Counted from the first letter of the stretch, positions 27,818-37,370 are shown. The stretch is DNA of 64,000 nucleotides from Terriglobia bacterium (GCA_020073005.1 JAIQFX010000001.1:1-64000), one strand, 5' to 3'. Program-made: numbers and translations. The notes: generated by a model not told the origin, from the letters alone.

Positions 27818-28762
27818 ATGGCGCGCAGCCCTTCATCTTCAGTCGGAGCCTCCGGCGCGTCGGTCGTCGACGCGCCGGGACGTTTCCTTCCCGTGCACCT
27901 GCTCCTCGCGCTGCGTCCGGGTCAGTGGACGAAGAACCTGCTGGTGTTCGCCGGCGTGCTCTTCGGCCGGCGGCTCCTCGACGCGGGGGCGGTCCTCGAC
28001 TCCGTTGCCGCGTTCGCGATCTTCTGCGGGCTGTCGGGCGTGGCCTATCTCGTCAACGACATCGCGGACCGCGACGGCGATCGCGAGCATCCGGCCAAGG
28101 CGTCGCGGGCGATTGCTTCGGGCGCGCTGCCGGTGCCGACGGCTGTCGCCGCGGCGGTCGTGATCGGCGGCGGCGCGCTTGCCGGCGCGCTGGCGATGTC
28201 TCGCGAGCTGGCCGCGGTCGCCGCGGTCTATCTCACGCTGCAGCTTTTGTACTCCGGTCTGCTGAAGCACGTAGTGATTCTGGACGTGCTGACGATCGCC
28301 GTGGGATTCGTCCTGCGGGCGGTGGCGGGGGCCGTGGCGGTGAACGTCGAAATCAGCCACTGGCTGCTCGTCTGCACGATTCTGCTGGCGCTCTTCATTG
28401 CGCTGGCCAAGCGGCGGCACGAAATCGTGCTCCTCGCGGACGGCGCCGCCGGTCACCGGCCGATCCTCGGCGAGTACAGCGCGTACTTGCTGGACCAGAT
28501 GATCGGCGTCGTCACGGCGTCCACGCTGATCGCGTACATCTTCTACACGATCAGCCCCGAGACGCAGGCGAAATTCGGCACGGTCTGGCTCGGGCTGACG
28601 ATCCCGTTTCCGTTGTACGGGATTTTTCGCTACCTGTATCTCGTGCACCGGCGCGACGGTGGAGGGAGCCCGGCCGATCTGCTCCTGAACGACCGTCCGC
28701 TTCTGGCGTGCGTGGCGCTGTGGGCGCTCGCCGTCGCCGTGATCCTGTACTGGCCGGGATGA
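27818..28762 (+). CDS. UbiA-family prenyl-phosphate phosphoribosyltransferase (DPPR-synthase-like)
   Basis: The 314-residue polytopic membrane protein has LALRPGQWTKNLLVFAG near residue 30-47, the signature of decaprenyl-phosphate phosphoribosyltransferases. The Asp-rich motif is NDIADRDGDREHPAK (from N80), followed by SRAIASGALP and a second polar site around KRRHEIVLLAD. Such enzymes transfer phosphoribose from PRPP to a lipid carrier as a precursor for arabinose/ribose-containing glycans. Its position at the head of five glycosyltransferase genes supports a surface-glycan role. The exact lipid is not known. Confidence 0.82.
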   Translation: MARSPSSSVGASGASVVDAPGRFLPVHLLLALRPGQWTKNLLVFAGVLFGRRLLDAGAVLDSVAAFAIFCGLSGVAYLVNDIADRDGDREHPAKASRAIASGALPVPTAVAAAVVIGGGALAGALAMSRELAAVAAVYLTLQLLYSGLLKHVVILDVLTIAVGFVLRAVAGAVAVNVEISHWLLVCTILLALFIALAKRRHEIVLLADGAAGHRPILGEYSAYLLDQMIGVVTASTLIAYIFYTISPETQAKFGTVWLGLTIPFPLYGIFRYLYLVHRRDGGGSPADLLLNDRPLLACVALWALAVAVILYWPG

Positions 28763-28768
28763 TATTCA

Positions 28769-28874
28769 AGCTCCCAGCTATCAGCTGTCAGCTCTCGGCT
28801 GACAACGCGCTCCTGTCAGCGGTCAACGTGTGCCACACTGAGAGCCGATAGCTGAAAGCTGAGAGCCGAAGGCT
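28769..28874. repeat. 7-base tandem array downstream of the UbiA-family gene
   Basis: AGCTCCC, AGCTATC, AGCTGTC, AGCTCTC, GGCTGAC and further degenerate heptamers stay in register to 28831. A second block GAGAGCC, GATAGCT, GAAAGCT, GAGAGCC, GAAGGCT runs at 28840-28874. The two blocks are partly complementary. It begins 6 bases after the stop codon and ends 5 bases before the next ATG. Confidence 0.8.
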
Positions 28875-28879
28875 TCCTT

Positions 28880-29866
28880 ATGCCCGATTTCAACGTTCGC
28901 TCCGACTCCGTGAACGTCGAGCGCGTCATGGAGCAGATTCGCGCCCGCATTCGCGAGAAGCGCGGCGTCGACTACACCGAGCAGCAGATTCAGGAGCTCG
29001 CCAACGTGAAGCTCGAGAAGATTCTCGACCCGCGCGGCATCCGATCGGATCTTCTGGAACAGTTCCTGAAGATGCAGCCCGCGACCCAGCCGCCCGAAGT
29101 CACGGCGGAGGCGATACGGACGTCGAAGCTGTTCGACTCCCACCGCGCCCCGATCCGGTTCGTCCGGCGGCTGCTGCGGCCGATCCTGAAGCTGTTCATC
29201 AACCCCGCGCCGCTCGTGCAGGTGCTGCAGGGCGGGACGCGCGATCCGCTGTTCTTCGAGCTGATTCACAACCTGGTCGTGGAAACGACGCGGCTCGGGA
29301 TCGAAGTGAAGAACCTCAAGATGAAAGTGGAATCGCTGACAGGCCGGCTCGAGTTCAACGAGCGGCGTGCGCGCGCGCTCGAGAGCGTCGTCGTGTACAA
29401 GCCGAGCGATGAACCGGTCGCGCCGCCACCGGCCCCGCGACCGTCGCCGGCGCCCGCGCGAAGCGACTACTACCGCCCGCCGGCGCAGACGTTCAACAGC
29501 GGCGCGTCGTCGCAGGCAGCGAGCGGCGCCGCGCCATCAGGCGGTGCGCCAGTCTCGATCGGCGATCGCGCCCCGCAAGCGGGCGGCGCGCCGTTCGTCC
29601 AGGGAGAAGGTCCGGGCCAGCGGAGCCGGCGGCGACGCCGACGCCGCGGACGCCGCAGCGGCGGCGGCGCGCCGGGTGGTCCGTCCGGCCAGCCGTCCGG
29701 ATTCGGAGGCGGCCAGACGAATCAGACGAATCTCTCAGGCGCGGATACGGCGCCGGCGCCCGATGCGCCGCGAGCCGATCCCGCCGCCGAGCCCGCGTCC
29801 GAGCCGCGGCCGCAGGAGCCCGCGACAGATTCCGGATCAAGCGGGCACGAGCCAGATTCTCAGTGA
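28880..29866 (+). CDS. unknown protein with helical N-terminus and basic, disordered C-terminus
   Basis: In this 328-residue protein, residues 1-170 are helical and charged (VMEQIRARIREKRGVDYTEQ, then FVRRLLRPILKLFINPAPLV and a possible coiled coil LKMKVESLTGRLEFNERRARALE). Residues 175-328 are low-complexity Pro/Ala/Gly, with an eight-arginine run in SRRRRRRRGRRSGGG and an acidic tail. I recognise no family. It overlaps the GT2 gene (GTGA), so it belongs to the glycan operon. The N-terminal part resembles leaders found beside glycan-assembly genes in related bacteria, which is only a weak hint of function. Confidence 0.7.
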   Translation: MPDFNVRSDSVNVERVMEQIRARIREKRGVDYTEQQIQELANVKLEKILDPRGIRSDLLEQFLKMQPATQPPEVTAEAIRTSKLFDSHRAPIRFVRRLLRPILKLFINPAPLVQVLQGGTRDPLFFELIHNLVVETTRLGIEVKNLKMKVESLTGRLEFNERRARALESVVVYKPSDEPVAPPPAPRPSPAPARSDYYRPPAQTFNSGASSQAASGAAPSGGAPVSIGDRAPQAGGAPFVQGEGPGQRSRRRRRRRGRRSGGGAPGGPSGQPSGFGGGQTNQTNLSGADTAPAPDAPRADPAAEPASEPRPQEPATDSGSSGHEPDSQ

Positions 29867-31356
29867 CCGACGAGACCCCGGCCGTCTGTGTCATCGTCCT
29901 GAGCTGGAACGGCGGCGCGGTGTTGAAGGAATGCCTCGCGTCGCTGCGCGCGCAGAGCCAGTCCGCGCGCGTGATCGTCGTCGACAACGGATCCGCCGAC
30001 GGCAGCCAGGACCTCGTGCGGCGAGAGTTCCCCGAGATGACGCTGATCGAGAACGGCCGCAACCTCGGATTCGGCGAGGGCAACAACGTCGGCATCCGCG
30101 CGGCGATGGACACCGGCGCCAAGTACGTCGCGCTGCTGAATCAGGACGCCCGCGCCGATCGGGAATGGGTCGCGGCGCTCGTGCGCGCCGCCGAGACCGA
30201 CGCCACGATCGGCGCCGTCGCATCGCGCCTCGTGCTGCACAGCCACCGGACGCTGCTCAACGGCGCCGGCGTCGTCATGAACCTCAGCGGCTGCGCGTGG
30301 GATCGCGGCTTCGCGCGCGCCGACGGCCCGCAGTGGCGCGAGCCGTGCGAAGTGCTCGGCGCCACGGGAGGCGCGGTGCTGTATCGGACCGACGCGCTTC
30401 GCCGCGCGGGTCTCTTCGACGCGGCGTACTTCGCGTACTTCGAGGACGTCGACCTCAGCGTGCGTCTCTGGGACGCCGGCTACCGCATCGTCTACGCGCC
30501 TGACGCGGTGACGACGCACCGATTCTCGTTCACCCTCGGCGACGAATCGTTCGGCAAGATCCTGCTCATCCAGAGCAACCGCTGGCGGTTCATCCTCAAA
30601 CATTTTTCCCTCGGGCGCTTCAGACATCCGAAGAGCCTGCTCGTCGTCGACAAGCATTTCGCCCGCAACCGCCTGCGCATGGGACTCCGCGGAGTCCGGC
30701 TGTGGCTGCGCGTCTACGCGCGCGTCCTCGCCGCCCTGCCGGACGTGCTTCGCTACCGGCTTCAGCATCGGACGACGAAGGAGCGCCGCGCGCGGTGGTG
30801 GCGCTTCGTCGTCAACGCGGTCGGCTTTCCCGATGTGTTCATGCCCGCGCTCGATTACGACCTGATGGAAAGCGCGGCGGATGCGTGGTCCGATCGCGCG
30901 ATCATGGGCGTCAACGACACGGCGCTCGGCCAGGGATGGTATCCGCTCGTGCGGCCGGTGCCGACGACGTTCGCCGAGCCGGAAGGACCGGCGCTGCGCG
31001 ACTTCGGATCGTCGGCGACGTGTTTTCTGCGCGTGGCCGCGCCGGGACCGCACGTCGTGCAGGTGCACGTGACGCAGCGTCCGGAATCGACACAGGCGCG
31101 CGAGATTCAGGTGATCTGCAACGGTCGGGATCTCGGCCACGCGGAGGTCAGCGCCGAGCATCGAGGGTGGCGCACGGTGCAGTTCCCGGTGACGCTCGCC
31201 TCCGACACCGCGACCGTCGAGCTTCGCGTCGAGCGCCCGCTGCTTCGTGAGGAATCGGGCGCCCAGGTCGATTACGGCGTCCGGGTCAACGAAGTCAGCG
31301 TGCTGGCGTCCGATTCCCCGCTGCTGCGCCGCACGCGCGTGGCCACGTCACGCTGA
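29863..31356 (+). CDS. family 2 glycosyltransferase with C-terminal beta domain
   Basis: The 497-residue protein begins at GTG. The GT-A fold is seen in VIVLSWNGGAVLKECLASL, VDNGSADGSQ, the Asp-containing NQDARADREWV and YFEDVDLSVRLWDAGY, which resemble rhamnosyltransferases of the WbbL type. Residues beyond about 345 form a separate domain that looks like a beta-sandwich. Substrate unknown; probably adds a sugar to a lipid-linked glycan at the inner membrane. Confidence 0.87.
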   Translation: MTDETPAVCVIVLSWNGGAVLKECLASLRAQSQSARVIVVDNGSADGSQDLVRREFPEMTLIENGRNLGFGEGNNVGIRAAMDTGAKYVALLNQDARADREWVAALVRAAETDATIGAVASRLVLHSHRTLLNGAGVVMNLSGCAWDRGFARADGPQWREPCEVLGATGGAVLYRTDALRRAGLFDAAYFAYFEDVDLSVRLWDAGYRIVYAPDAVTTHRFSFTLGDESFGKILLIQSNRWRFILKHFSLGRFRHPKSLLVVDKHFARNRLRMGLRGVRLWLRVYARVLAALPDVLRYRLQHRTTKERRARWWRFVVNAVGFPDVFMPALDYDLMESAADAWSDRAIMGVNDTALGQGWYPLVRPVPTTFAEPEGPALRDFGSSATCFLRVAAPGPHVVQVHVTQRPESTQAREIQVICNGRDLGHAEVSAEHRGWRTVQFPVTLASDTATVELRVERPLLREESGAQVDYGVRVNEVSVLASDSPLLRRTRVATSR

Positions 31357-31374
31357 CGCGATCAGGGCTCGCTG

Positions 31375-33771
31375 GTGGCGTCCATCCTGTACATCATCCA
31401 TCGCTTCTGGCCCTATCAGGGCGGATCCGAGCGGTACTTCTTTGAGATCGCGAAACGCACGGCGGCGGCAGGCCATACGGTCACGGTGGCCACGACCGAC
31501 GCGTGGGACGCGGGCCATCTGCACTTCCGCCGGCGCAAGCGGATCGAGCCGCTCGTCGAGCGCGTCGACGGGATCACGATTCGGCGCTTTCGCGTCCGGC
31601 ACTTCTACTACCAGCAGCGGATTCTGCCGCGTCTCTCGCGACTGATCCCGACGCGGTATCCGCTCTTCGACGAGCCGCACCTTCTGATCCCGGGCCTGCA
31701 CTGGTGGCTGCACACGACGCGCGAGCGGTTCGATCTCGTGCACGCCGGCGTCTTCCCGCACGCGCCGCTCATGGCGGCGGGCGCGCGCTACTGCCGCCGG
31801 CACGGCGTGCCGCTCGTCTGCCAGCCGATGCTCAACCCGGGCGAGCCCTATCGCGCGATGAGCAATCCGCAGTTCACGAGCCCGAAGTTGCTCGCGCTGC
31901 TCGAGCCGGCCGCCGCCATCCTGACCAACACGTCGTACGAGAACGACGTGTTGATCGAGAAAGGCATTCCCGCGGACAAGATCACGGTCGCCAGCCCGGC
32001 GGTCAATCCGGCGGACGTGATGGGCGGCGACGGCGCGGCGTTTCGCGCGGCGCACGGCATCACGGGACCGATGGTCTTGCAGGTGTCGACGCAGACGCAC
32101 GACAAGGGGTCGTGGCACACGATCGACGCGATGCAGCGGCTACGCGTGCGGCAGCCGAACGCGACGTGCGTGTTCATCGGATCGGTCGAGCTGGACTTCG
32201 TCAAGTTTCTCGACGCCCAGCCGCCGGCGGTGCGAAAGCAGATCAAGCTGCTCGACTACGTCACCGAGCAGGAGAAGAAGGACGCGATGGCCGCGTGCGA
32301 CGTCTTCGTCATGCCGTCGCGCGCGGATTCCTTCGGCATCGCGTATCTCGAGGCGTGGCTCTACGGCAAGCCGGTCATCGGCTGTTTCGGCGGCGGCGTC
32401 CCTCGCGTGATCGACGAAGGCCGCGACGGATTGCTCGTGCCGTTCGGCGACTCGCACATGCTGGCCGAGTACATCGACGGCCTGTTCGAGGATCGCGCCA
32501 CGGCGGCGGCGATGGGCGCGCGCGGCCGTGAGAAAGTCCTGGCGCGGTACCGGTGGGAAGACACCGACGCGGTCGTGCAGGCGGTGTACCGGCGGTGCCT
32601 GAATCGCGGCGAGCCGGCCGCGGGGGCGGCACGCCCGCTGCGCATCGGCATCGACATCAGCCGGACGATCGGCGAGTCGACCGGCGTCGGCAGCTACGCG
32701 GCGAGTCTCGTCAACGCGCTCGCGGAGATCGATCGGACGAGCGAGTACCTGCTCTATCCGTACTTCTGGGAGTGCTTCCCGCCGGCGTTTCGCAGCGCGC
32801 GCGCGCCGTCGCCATCCAACTTTCGCGTGTGGACGCAGGACGCATCGCTGGACAAGGTCCGCCGGCGCTGGCTCGCGCAGCCGCCCGACGCCGCAGCCGG
32901 CAACGTCGACGTCGTCCACAGTACGGCGTACACCACGCCGGCATTCAGCCACGCGCGGCTCGTCGTCACGGTGCACGACCTCAGTTTCATCACGCACCCG
33001 CAGTTCCACACCGAGGCCAATCGATCGTTCTGCGTGCGCGAAACCGGGCGCGCCGCCAAGCTGGCCGCGATGGTGATCGTGCCGTCACAGGTTACGAAAC
33101 AGGATCTGCAGCGGCACTTTGGCGTGCCCGACGATCGCATCGCCGTGATCCCCGAGGCCGCCGCGGCCGAGTTCCGCCCTGTCGACGATGCGAGCGAGAT
33201 TCGCGCGGTGCTGAAGAAGCACCGGATCGACGGCGACTACCTGCTGTTCGTGGGCAGCATCGAGCCTCGCAAGAATCTGACCGGGCTGCTGCGGGCGGCG
33301 TCGGGCTGGCTGCGGGCCGCTCCGGCGCGGCAACTGGTCGTCGCCGGACCGTCGGGCTGGCTGAACGACGACGTCAATCGGCTCGTGGACGAGCTCGACA
33401 TCCGCGATCGCGTGCACTTCCTGGGCTACGTCGACCGCGAGGATCTGCGCGCGCTGTACGCCGGCGCGCGGGCGTTCATCTATCCGTCCTTCCACGAGGG
33501 CTTCGGCCTTCCGGTGCTCGAGGCCATGGCGTGCGGCGCGCCGGTGATCGCGTCCACGGCGCCGGCGATTGAAGAAATCGCGGCGGGCGCCGCGCGGCTC
33601 GTCGCGCCCGACCGCGTCGACGATCTCCGTAAGGCGATTGAAGAGGTCGCGAACGACGACGGCGAGCGCGCGAGGCTGCGCACGCTCGGCCTCGAACGCG
33701 CCGCGCGCTACAGCTGGCGCGAGACGGCGCGACAGACGCTCGAGGTCTATCGGAGGGCGGCGCGGTCATGA
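31375..33771 (+). CDS. tandem fusion of two GT-B (family 4-like) glycosyltransferases
   Basis: The 798-residue protein starts at GTG. Module 1 (about 1-410) starts ILYIIHRFWPYQGGSERYFFE and has MPSRADSFGIAYLEAWLYGKPV. Module 2 (about 421-798) restarts with RIGIDISRTIGESTGVGSYA and has VGSIEPRKNLTGLL and YPSFHEGFGLPVLEAMACGAPV. Each half has the EX7E-type nucleotide-sugar site of GT4 enzymes, so both may be active. The fusion implies two successive transfers by one chain. It overlaps the next glycosyltransferase gene by ATGA. Confidence 0.88.
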   Translation: MASILYIIHRFWPYQGGSERYFFEIAKRTAAAGHTVTVATTDAWDAGHLHFRRRKRIEPLVERVDGITIRRFRVRHFYYQQRILPRLSRLIPTRYPLFDEPHLLIPGLHWWLHTTRERFDLVHAGVFPHAPLMAAGARYCRRHGVPLVCQPMLNPGEPYRAMSNPQFTSPKLLALLEPAAAILTNTSYENDVLIEKGIPADKITVASPAVNPADVMGGDGAAFRAAHGITGPMVLQVSTQTHDKGSWHTIDAMQRLRVRQPNATCVFIGSVELDFVKFLDAQPPAVRKQIKLLDYVTEQEKKDAMAACDVFVMPSRADSFGIAYLEAWLYGKPVIGCFGGGVPRVIDEGRDGLLVPFGDSHMLAEYIDGLFEDRATAAAMGARGREKVLARYRWEDTDAVVQAVYRRCLNRGEPAAGAARPLRIGIDISRTIGESTGVGSYAASLVNALAEIDRTSEYLLYPYFWECFPPAFRSARAPSPSNFRVWTQDASLDKVRRRWLAQPPDAAAGNVDVVHSTAYTTPAFSHARLVVTVHDLSFITHPQFHTEANRSFCVRETGRAAKLAAMVIVPSQVTKQDLQRHFGVPDDRIAVIPEAAAAEFRPVDDASEIRAVLKKHRIDGDYLLFVGSIEPRKNLTGLLRAASGWLRAAPARQLVVAGPSGWLNDDVNRLVDELDIRDRVHFLGYVDREDLRALYAGARAFIYPSFHEGFGLPVLEAMACGAPVIASTAPAIEEIAAGAARLVAPDRVDDLRKAIEEVANDDGERARLRTLGLERAARYSWRETARQTLEVYRRAARS

Positions 33772-34964
33772 TCCCCGTCCATCAGGTCCTTGCGACGCTC
33801 GGCTACGGTGACGCCATCGGCCACGAGGTCCTGGGCATCCGGCGCATCCTGCGATCGGCCGGCTACGAGTCGGACATCTTCGTCGAAACGGCCGACCCGC
33901 GGCTCGAATCGACGACGCGCGACTACCACGAGCTTCGCGACGTCAGCCGCGCCGACCAGCTGCTCCTGCATCATTTTTCGATCGGCTCGAAGGCGTCGCG
34001 CACGGCGTTCGCACTGCCCGACCGGATGGCGCTCATCTATCACAACATCACGCCCGCCCGGTACTTCGCCGGGTTCAACGAGACGCTGGCGCGCCAGTGC
34101 TACTTCGGCCGCCGCGAGCTGCGCGCGTACGCCACGCGGTGCGACCTCGCGCTCGGCGACTCGATGTACAACAAGGAAGAACTGGATCGGCTCGGATTCC
34201 GCCGCACGGACGTCCTCCCGGTGGTGCCGGACTTCTCGCACCTGGATTCCGAGCCCAACACGATGCTCGCGCGGCAGTTCGACGACGACTGGACGAACAT
34301 CCTCTTCGTGGGCCGCGTGGTGCCGAACAAGAAGATCGACGATCTCGTCCGGTTCTTCCACGCCTACCAGCGCGAGTTCAACCCGCGCTCGCGTCTCCTG
34401 ATTGTCGGGTCGCAGATCGGGTTCGACCGCTACATGACGGCGCTGCATCATCTGATCGCCGCCCTCGGCGTGTCGCACGTGCATTTCATCGGTCAGGTGT
34501 CCGACGAGGAGCTCGTCGCGTTCTATGACGTCGCCGATCTGTTTCTGTGCGCGAGCGAGCACGAAGGCTTCTGCGTGCCGTTGCTCGAAGCGTTCTACAC
34601 GGAAGTGCCGGTGGTCGCCTTCGCCGCCGCGGCGGTTCCGGCGACGATGGACGGAGCGGGCATCCTGTACAACAGCAAGGATCCGCTGGCAGTCGCGGCG
34701 CTGATGGATGGCGTCGTCTCGGACGCCGCGCTGCAGGATCGGATCGTCGACGGCCAGCTGGCGGCCGTCGATCGCCTGCGCGCGAAGGATTTCGCGGGCA
34801 TGCTGCTCGGCTTCGTGCGCGACGTCCTGTCGCGGCCGCGAGCGACGCCGCCGCACGTGGTCCCCGACTTCTGGCAGCAGTTCGACGCCACGGAAGCGCT
34901 CGAAGAGCTGCGGTTCGACCGGCCGGCGATCTACAGCGCGTTACCGCCGGAGCCGCGCCGATGA
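33768..34964 (+). CDS. GT4-type glycosyltransferase, paralogue A
   Basis: The 398-residue GT-B protein has VHQVLATLGYGDAIGHEVLG, HHFSIGSKASRTAF, IYHNITPARYF, LALGDSMYNKEELDRLGF, ILFVGRVVPNKKIDDLV and the donor-site segment SEHEGFCVPLLEAF. It shares all these landmarks with the next gene, so the two arose by duplication. It is coupled on both sides by 4-base overlaps. Donor and acceptor are unknown. Confidence 0.87.
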   Translation: MIPVHQVLATLGYGDAIGHEVLGIRRILRSAGYESDIFVETADPRLESTTRDYHELRDVSRADQLLLHHFSIGSKASRTAFALPDRMALIYHNITPARYFAGFNETLARQCYFGRRELRAYATRCDLALGDSMYNKEELDRLGFRRTDVLPVVPDFSHLDSEPNTMLARQFDDDWTNILFVGRVVPNKKIDDLVRFFHAYQREFNPRSRLLIVGSQIGFDRYMTALHHLIAALGVSHVHFIGQVSDEELVAFYDVADLFLCASEHEGFCVPLLEAFYTEVPVVAFAAAAVPATMDGAGILYNSKDPLAVAALMDGVVSDAALQDRIVDGQLAAVDRLRAKDFAGMLLGFVRDVLSRPRATPPHVVPDFWQQFDATEALEELRFDRPAIYSALPPEPRR

Positions 34965-36031
34965 TCGTCAACCAGTGGGTTCCGGCGGCGCACAAGGGCG
35001 ACGCGGTCGGCGACAGCGCGCGGCGCGTCCGCGATCTGCTGCGCGCGCTCGGCCACGAGTCCGACCTGTACGCGCTCACGATCGACGACGACCTGCGCGA
35101 CGACGTCCGGCCGTTCGGCCACGCGTCCGCGACGCGCGGCGACGTGACGATCTTCCACTACGCGATCCCATCGGTGATGACCGAGGCGTTCGCCTCGCTC
35201 ACCTCGCGCCGGGTGCTGCAGTACCACAACGTCACGCCGGCCGCGTACTTCGCGCCGTGGGATCCGTCGATCTTCCGCCTGACCGCCTTCGCCAGGCGCG
35301 AGCTGGCCACGCTGGCCGGACGCGTCGATCTGGCGCTCGGCGACTCCGAGTACAACCGGCGGGAGCTCGTGACGCTCGGCTTCGACGCGGACCTGACCGG
35401 CGTGTTCCCGATCGCCATCGATACGGCGCGCGTGACGCGGCGCGTCCACCGACCGGCGCTCGAGCGGATCCTCGACGACGGGCTGGTGAACTTTCTGTTC
35501 GTGGGCCGGATCGCGCCGAACAAGAAGATCGAGGATCACATCAAGCTGGCCGAGTGGTATCGCCGCTACGTGGACCGCGAGTTCCGCTGCATCTTCGTCG
35601 GCCGGTTCGACGTCGTCCCGCGGTATTATTCGATGATTCGGTCCCTGATCGCGGCCTACGACGTCCCCGAAGGCCGCCACGTGTTCACCGGGCCGGTCCC
35701 CGACGAGGAACTCGCCATCTACTACCAGCGCGCGGCCGTCTACATCTCACTCAGCGAACACGAGGGCTTCTGCGTGCCGCTGCTCGAAGCCATGGCGGCC
35801 GACGTGCCCGTGCTCGCGTACGCGGCCGCCGCGGTCCCTGACACGCTCGGCGGCGCCGGCGTGCAGTTCGCGCCGAAGGATCTCGAGCAGGCGGCCGAGC
35901 TGCTGAAGGCGCTCACGTACGACGACGATCTCCGCCGCGACGTGATCGCCGGACAGCGGCGCCGGCTGGCCGACTTCGGCGACGCGCGCATCACGCGCGA
36001 GCTCGCGTCCCTGGTGCACAGGCTCTCGTGA
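34961..36031 (+). CDS. GT4-type glycosyltransferase, paralogue B
   Basis: Starting at ATG 34961 (MIVNQWVPAAHKGDAVGDSA) the protein has 356 residues. Landmarks parallel paralogue A: FHYAIPSVMTEAF, QYHNVTPAAYF, LALGDSEYNRRELVTLGF, FLFVGRIAPNKKIEDHIK and LSEHEGFCVPLLEAMA. It lacks the roughly 35-residue C-terminal extension of paralogue A. The start overlaps the preceding stop, and the stop overlaps the next start (GTGA). Confidence 0.87.
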   Translation: MIVNQWVPAAHKGDAVGDSARRVRDLLRALGHESDLYALTIDDDLRDDVRPFGHASATRGDVTIFHYAIPSVMTEAFASLTSRRVLQYHNVTPAAYFAPWDPSIFRLTAFARRELATLAGRVDLALGDSEYNRRELVTLGFDADLTGVFPIAIDTARVTRRVHRPALERILDDGLVNFLFVGRIAPNKKIEDHIKLAEWYRRYVDREFRCIFVGRFDVVPRYYSMIRSLIAAYDVPEGRHVFTGPVPDEELAIYYQRAAVYISLSEHEGFCVPLLEAMAADVPVLAYAAAAVPDTLGGAGVQFAPKDLEQAAELLKALTYDDDLRRDVIAGQRRRLADFGDARITRELASLVHRLS

Positions 36032-37326
36032 GAATCGCGTTCATCATTCAACGCTACGGCGCCGAAGTGCTGGGCGGATCCGAGCATCTGTGCCGCCTCG
36101 TCGCCGAGCGTCTGGCCGCGACGCACGACGTCGACGTCCTGACGACGTGCGCGCGCGACTACATCACGTGGACGAACGAATACCCGGAAGGCGCCGACCG
36201 GATCCGCGGCGTCACGGTGCGGCGGTTCGCCAACGTCGCGACGCGCGACATCGACGCGTTCAACGAATACTCCGACTGGATCTACAACAACCCGCACAGC
36301 CGCGATGACGAGATCGAGTGGCTGAAGAAGCAGGGGCCGTGGTGCCCCAGCCTGATCGACTATCTGCGCCGGCAGCATCAGCAGTATCAGGTCCTGATCT
36401 TCTTCACCTACCTGTACGCGCCGACGGTGCTCGGCCTGGAGGTCGCGCCCGCGAAAAGCGTCCTGGTCTCGACGGCGCACGACGAGCCGGCGATCCGGCT
36501 GGAGATCTACAAGGCCGTGTTCAAGAAGCCGGCGGCGCTCTGCTACCTGACGGAGAGCGAGGCCGCGTTCGTGCAGGAGCAGTTCCCCGAGCGATCCTCG
36601 AACGAGGAGGTCATCGGCGTCGGCGTCGACCTTCCGCAAAGCCAGCCGTACCCGCGGACGCCGTCGCGCCCGGACGACGAGACGGATCAGAGCGGAAGCG
36701 AGCCCCCTGGCCCCGCCACCAGCGAAGACGACGACGGCGAAGCGCGCGCGTATCCGTCGCACCTGCTCGCCCGCGGGGCGATCTTCCGGCGCCGGCACCG
36801 CCTCTACGGACCGATCCTCCTCTACGGCGGCCGGATCGATCCGGGCAAGGGCTGCGAGGAGCTGATTCACTATTTCAGCGAATACGTGAAGGAAGGCGGC
36901 GAGGCGACGCTCGCGCTGATGGGCGTGAAGCTGATGTCGCTGCCGGAAGAGCCGTTCATCCGCTTCGCCGGCCTGCTTTCGGATCGCGAGCGGCTGCAGG
37001 CGCTCGAAGCCGCGACGGTGGTCTCCTGTCCGTCGCCGTTCGAGAGCCTCTCGCTGCTCGCGCTGGAGGCGCTGTCGGTCGGCACGCCGATTCTCGCCAA
37101 CGCGCGCAGTGCGGTGCTCGTCGAGCACTGCGTCCGCAGCAACGGCGGCCTGTACTACGCCGACCGCGACGAGTTCGTCGAATGCCTCAAGCTGCTCATC
37201 CGCGACGAGCGCCTGCGCGCGGCCCTCGGGCGCAACGGACGCGAGTACGTGCGGAAGAACTACCGGTGGGACGTCGTGCTGGGCAAGTACGAGCGGCTGT
37301 TCGCGAAGATCCGCGGCGCGAGATAG
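36028..37326 (+). CDS. GT4-type glycosyltransferase
   Basis: The 432-residue GT-B protein starts at GTG (MRIAFIIQRYGAEVLGGSEH). It carries an acidic, low-complexity insertion around residues 213-240 (RPDDETDQSGSEPPGPATS) between its two domains. Catalytic-type features: YGGRIDPGKGCEELI and CPSPFESLSLLALEALSVGTP. It is the last gene of the glycan run. It converges on the sigma-54 regulator gene across a REP-like palindrome. Confidence 0.85.
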   Translation: MRIAFIIQRYGAEVLGGSEHLCRLVAERLAATHDVDVLTTCARDYITWTNEYPEGADRIRGVTVRRFANVATRDIDAFNEYSDWIYNNPHSRDDEIEWLKKQGPWCPSLIDYLRRQHQQYQVLIFFTYLYAPTVLGLEVAPAKSVLVSTAHDEPAIRLEIYKAVFKKPAALCYLTESEAAFVQEQFPERSSNEEVIGVGVDLPQSQPYPRTPSRPDDETDQSGSEPPGPATSEDDDGEARAYPSHLLARGAIFRRRHRLYGPILLYGGRIDPGKGCEELIHYFSEYVKEGGEATLALMGVKLMSLPEEPFIRFAGLLSDRERLQALEAATVVSCPSPFESLSLLALEALSVGTPILANARSAVLVEHCVRSNGGLYYADRDEFVECLKLLIRDERLRAALGRNGREYVRKNYRWDVVLGKYERLFAKIRGAR

Positions 37327-37333
37327 TCGTCGG

Positions 37334-37357
37334 GTCCGGCTGAAGCCGGACGCCACG
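37334..37357. repeat. single family-2 REP-like unit between convergent genes
   Basis: GTCCGGCTGAAGCCGGAC (37334-37351), one base, then CCACG. It lies between the stops of the glycosyltransferase (plus) and the sigma-54 regulator (minus). It is a likely hairpin in both transcripts. Confidence 0.85.
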
Positions 37358-37370
37358 GATCTGATTCCCG

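Noticed and set aside
35740-37356. Long minus-strand open frame beginning MASGFSRTRR
   Set aside because: It is antisense to two well-supported glycosyltransferase genes and has the Arg/Val/Asp-rich composition of a high-GC shadow frame; its start lies in a REP-like palindrome.
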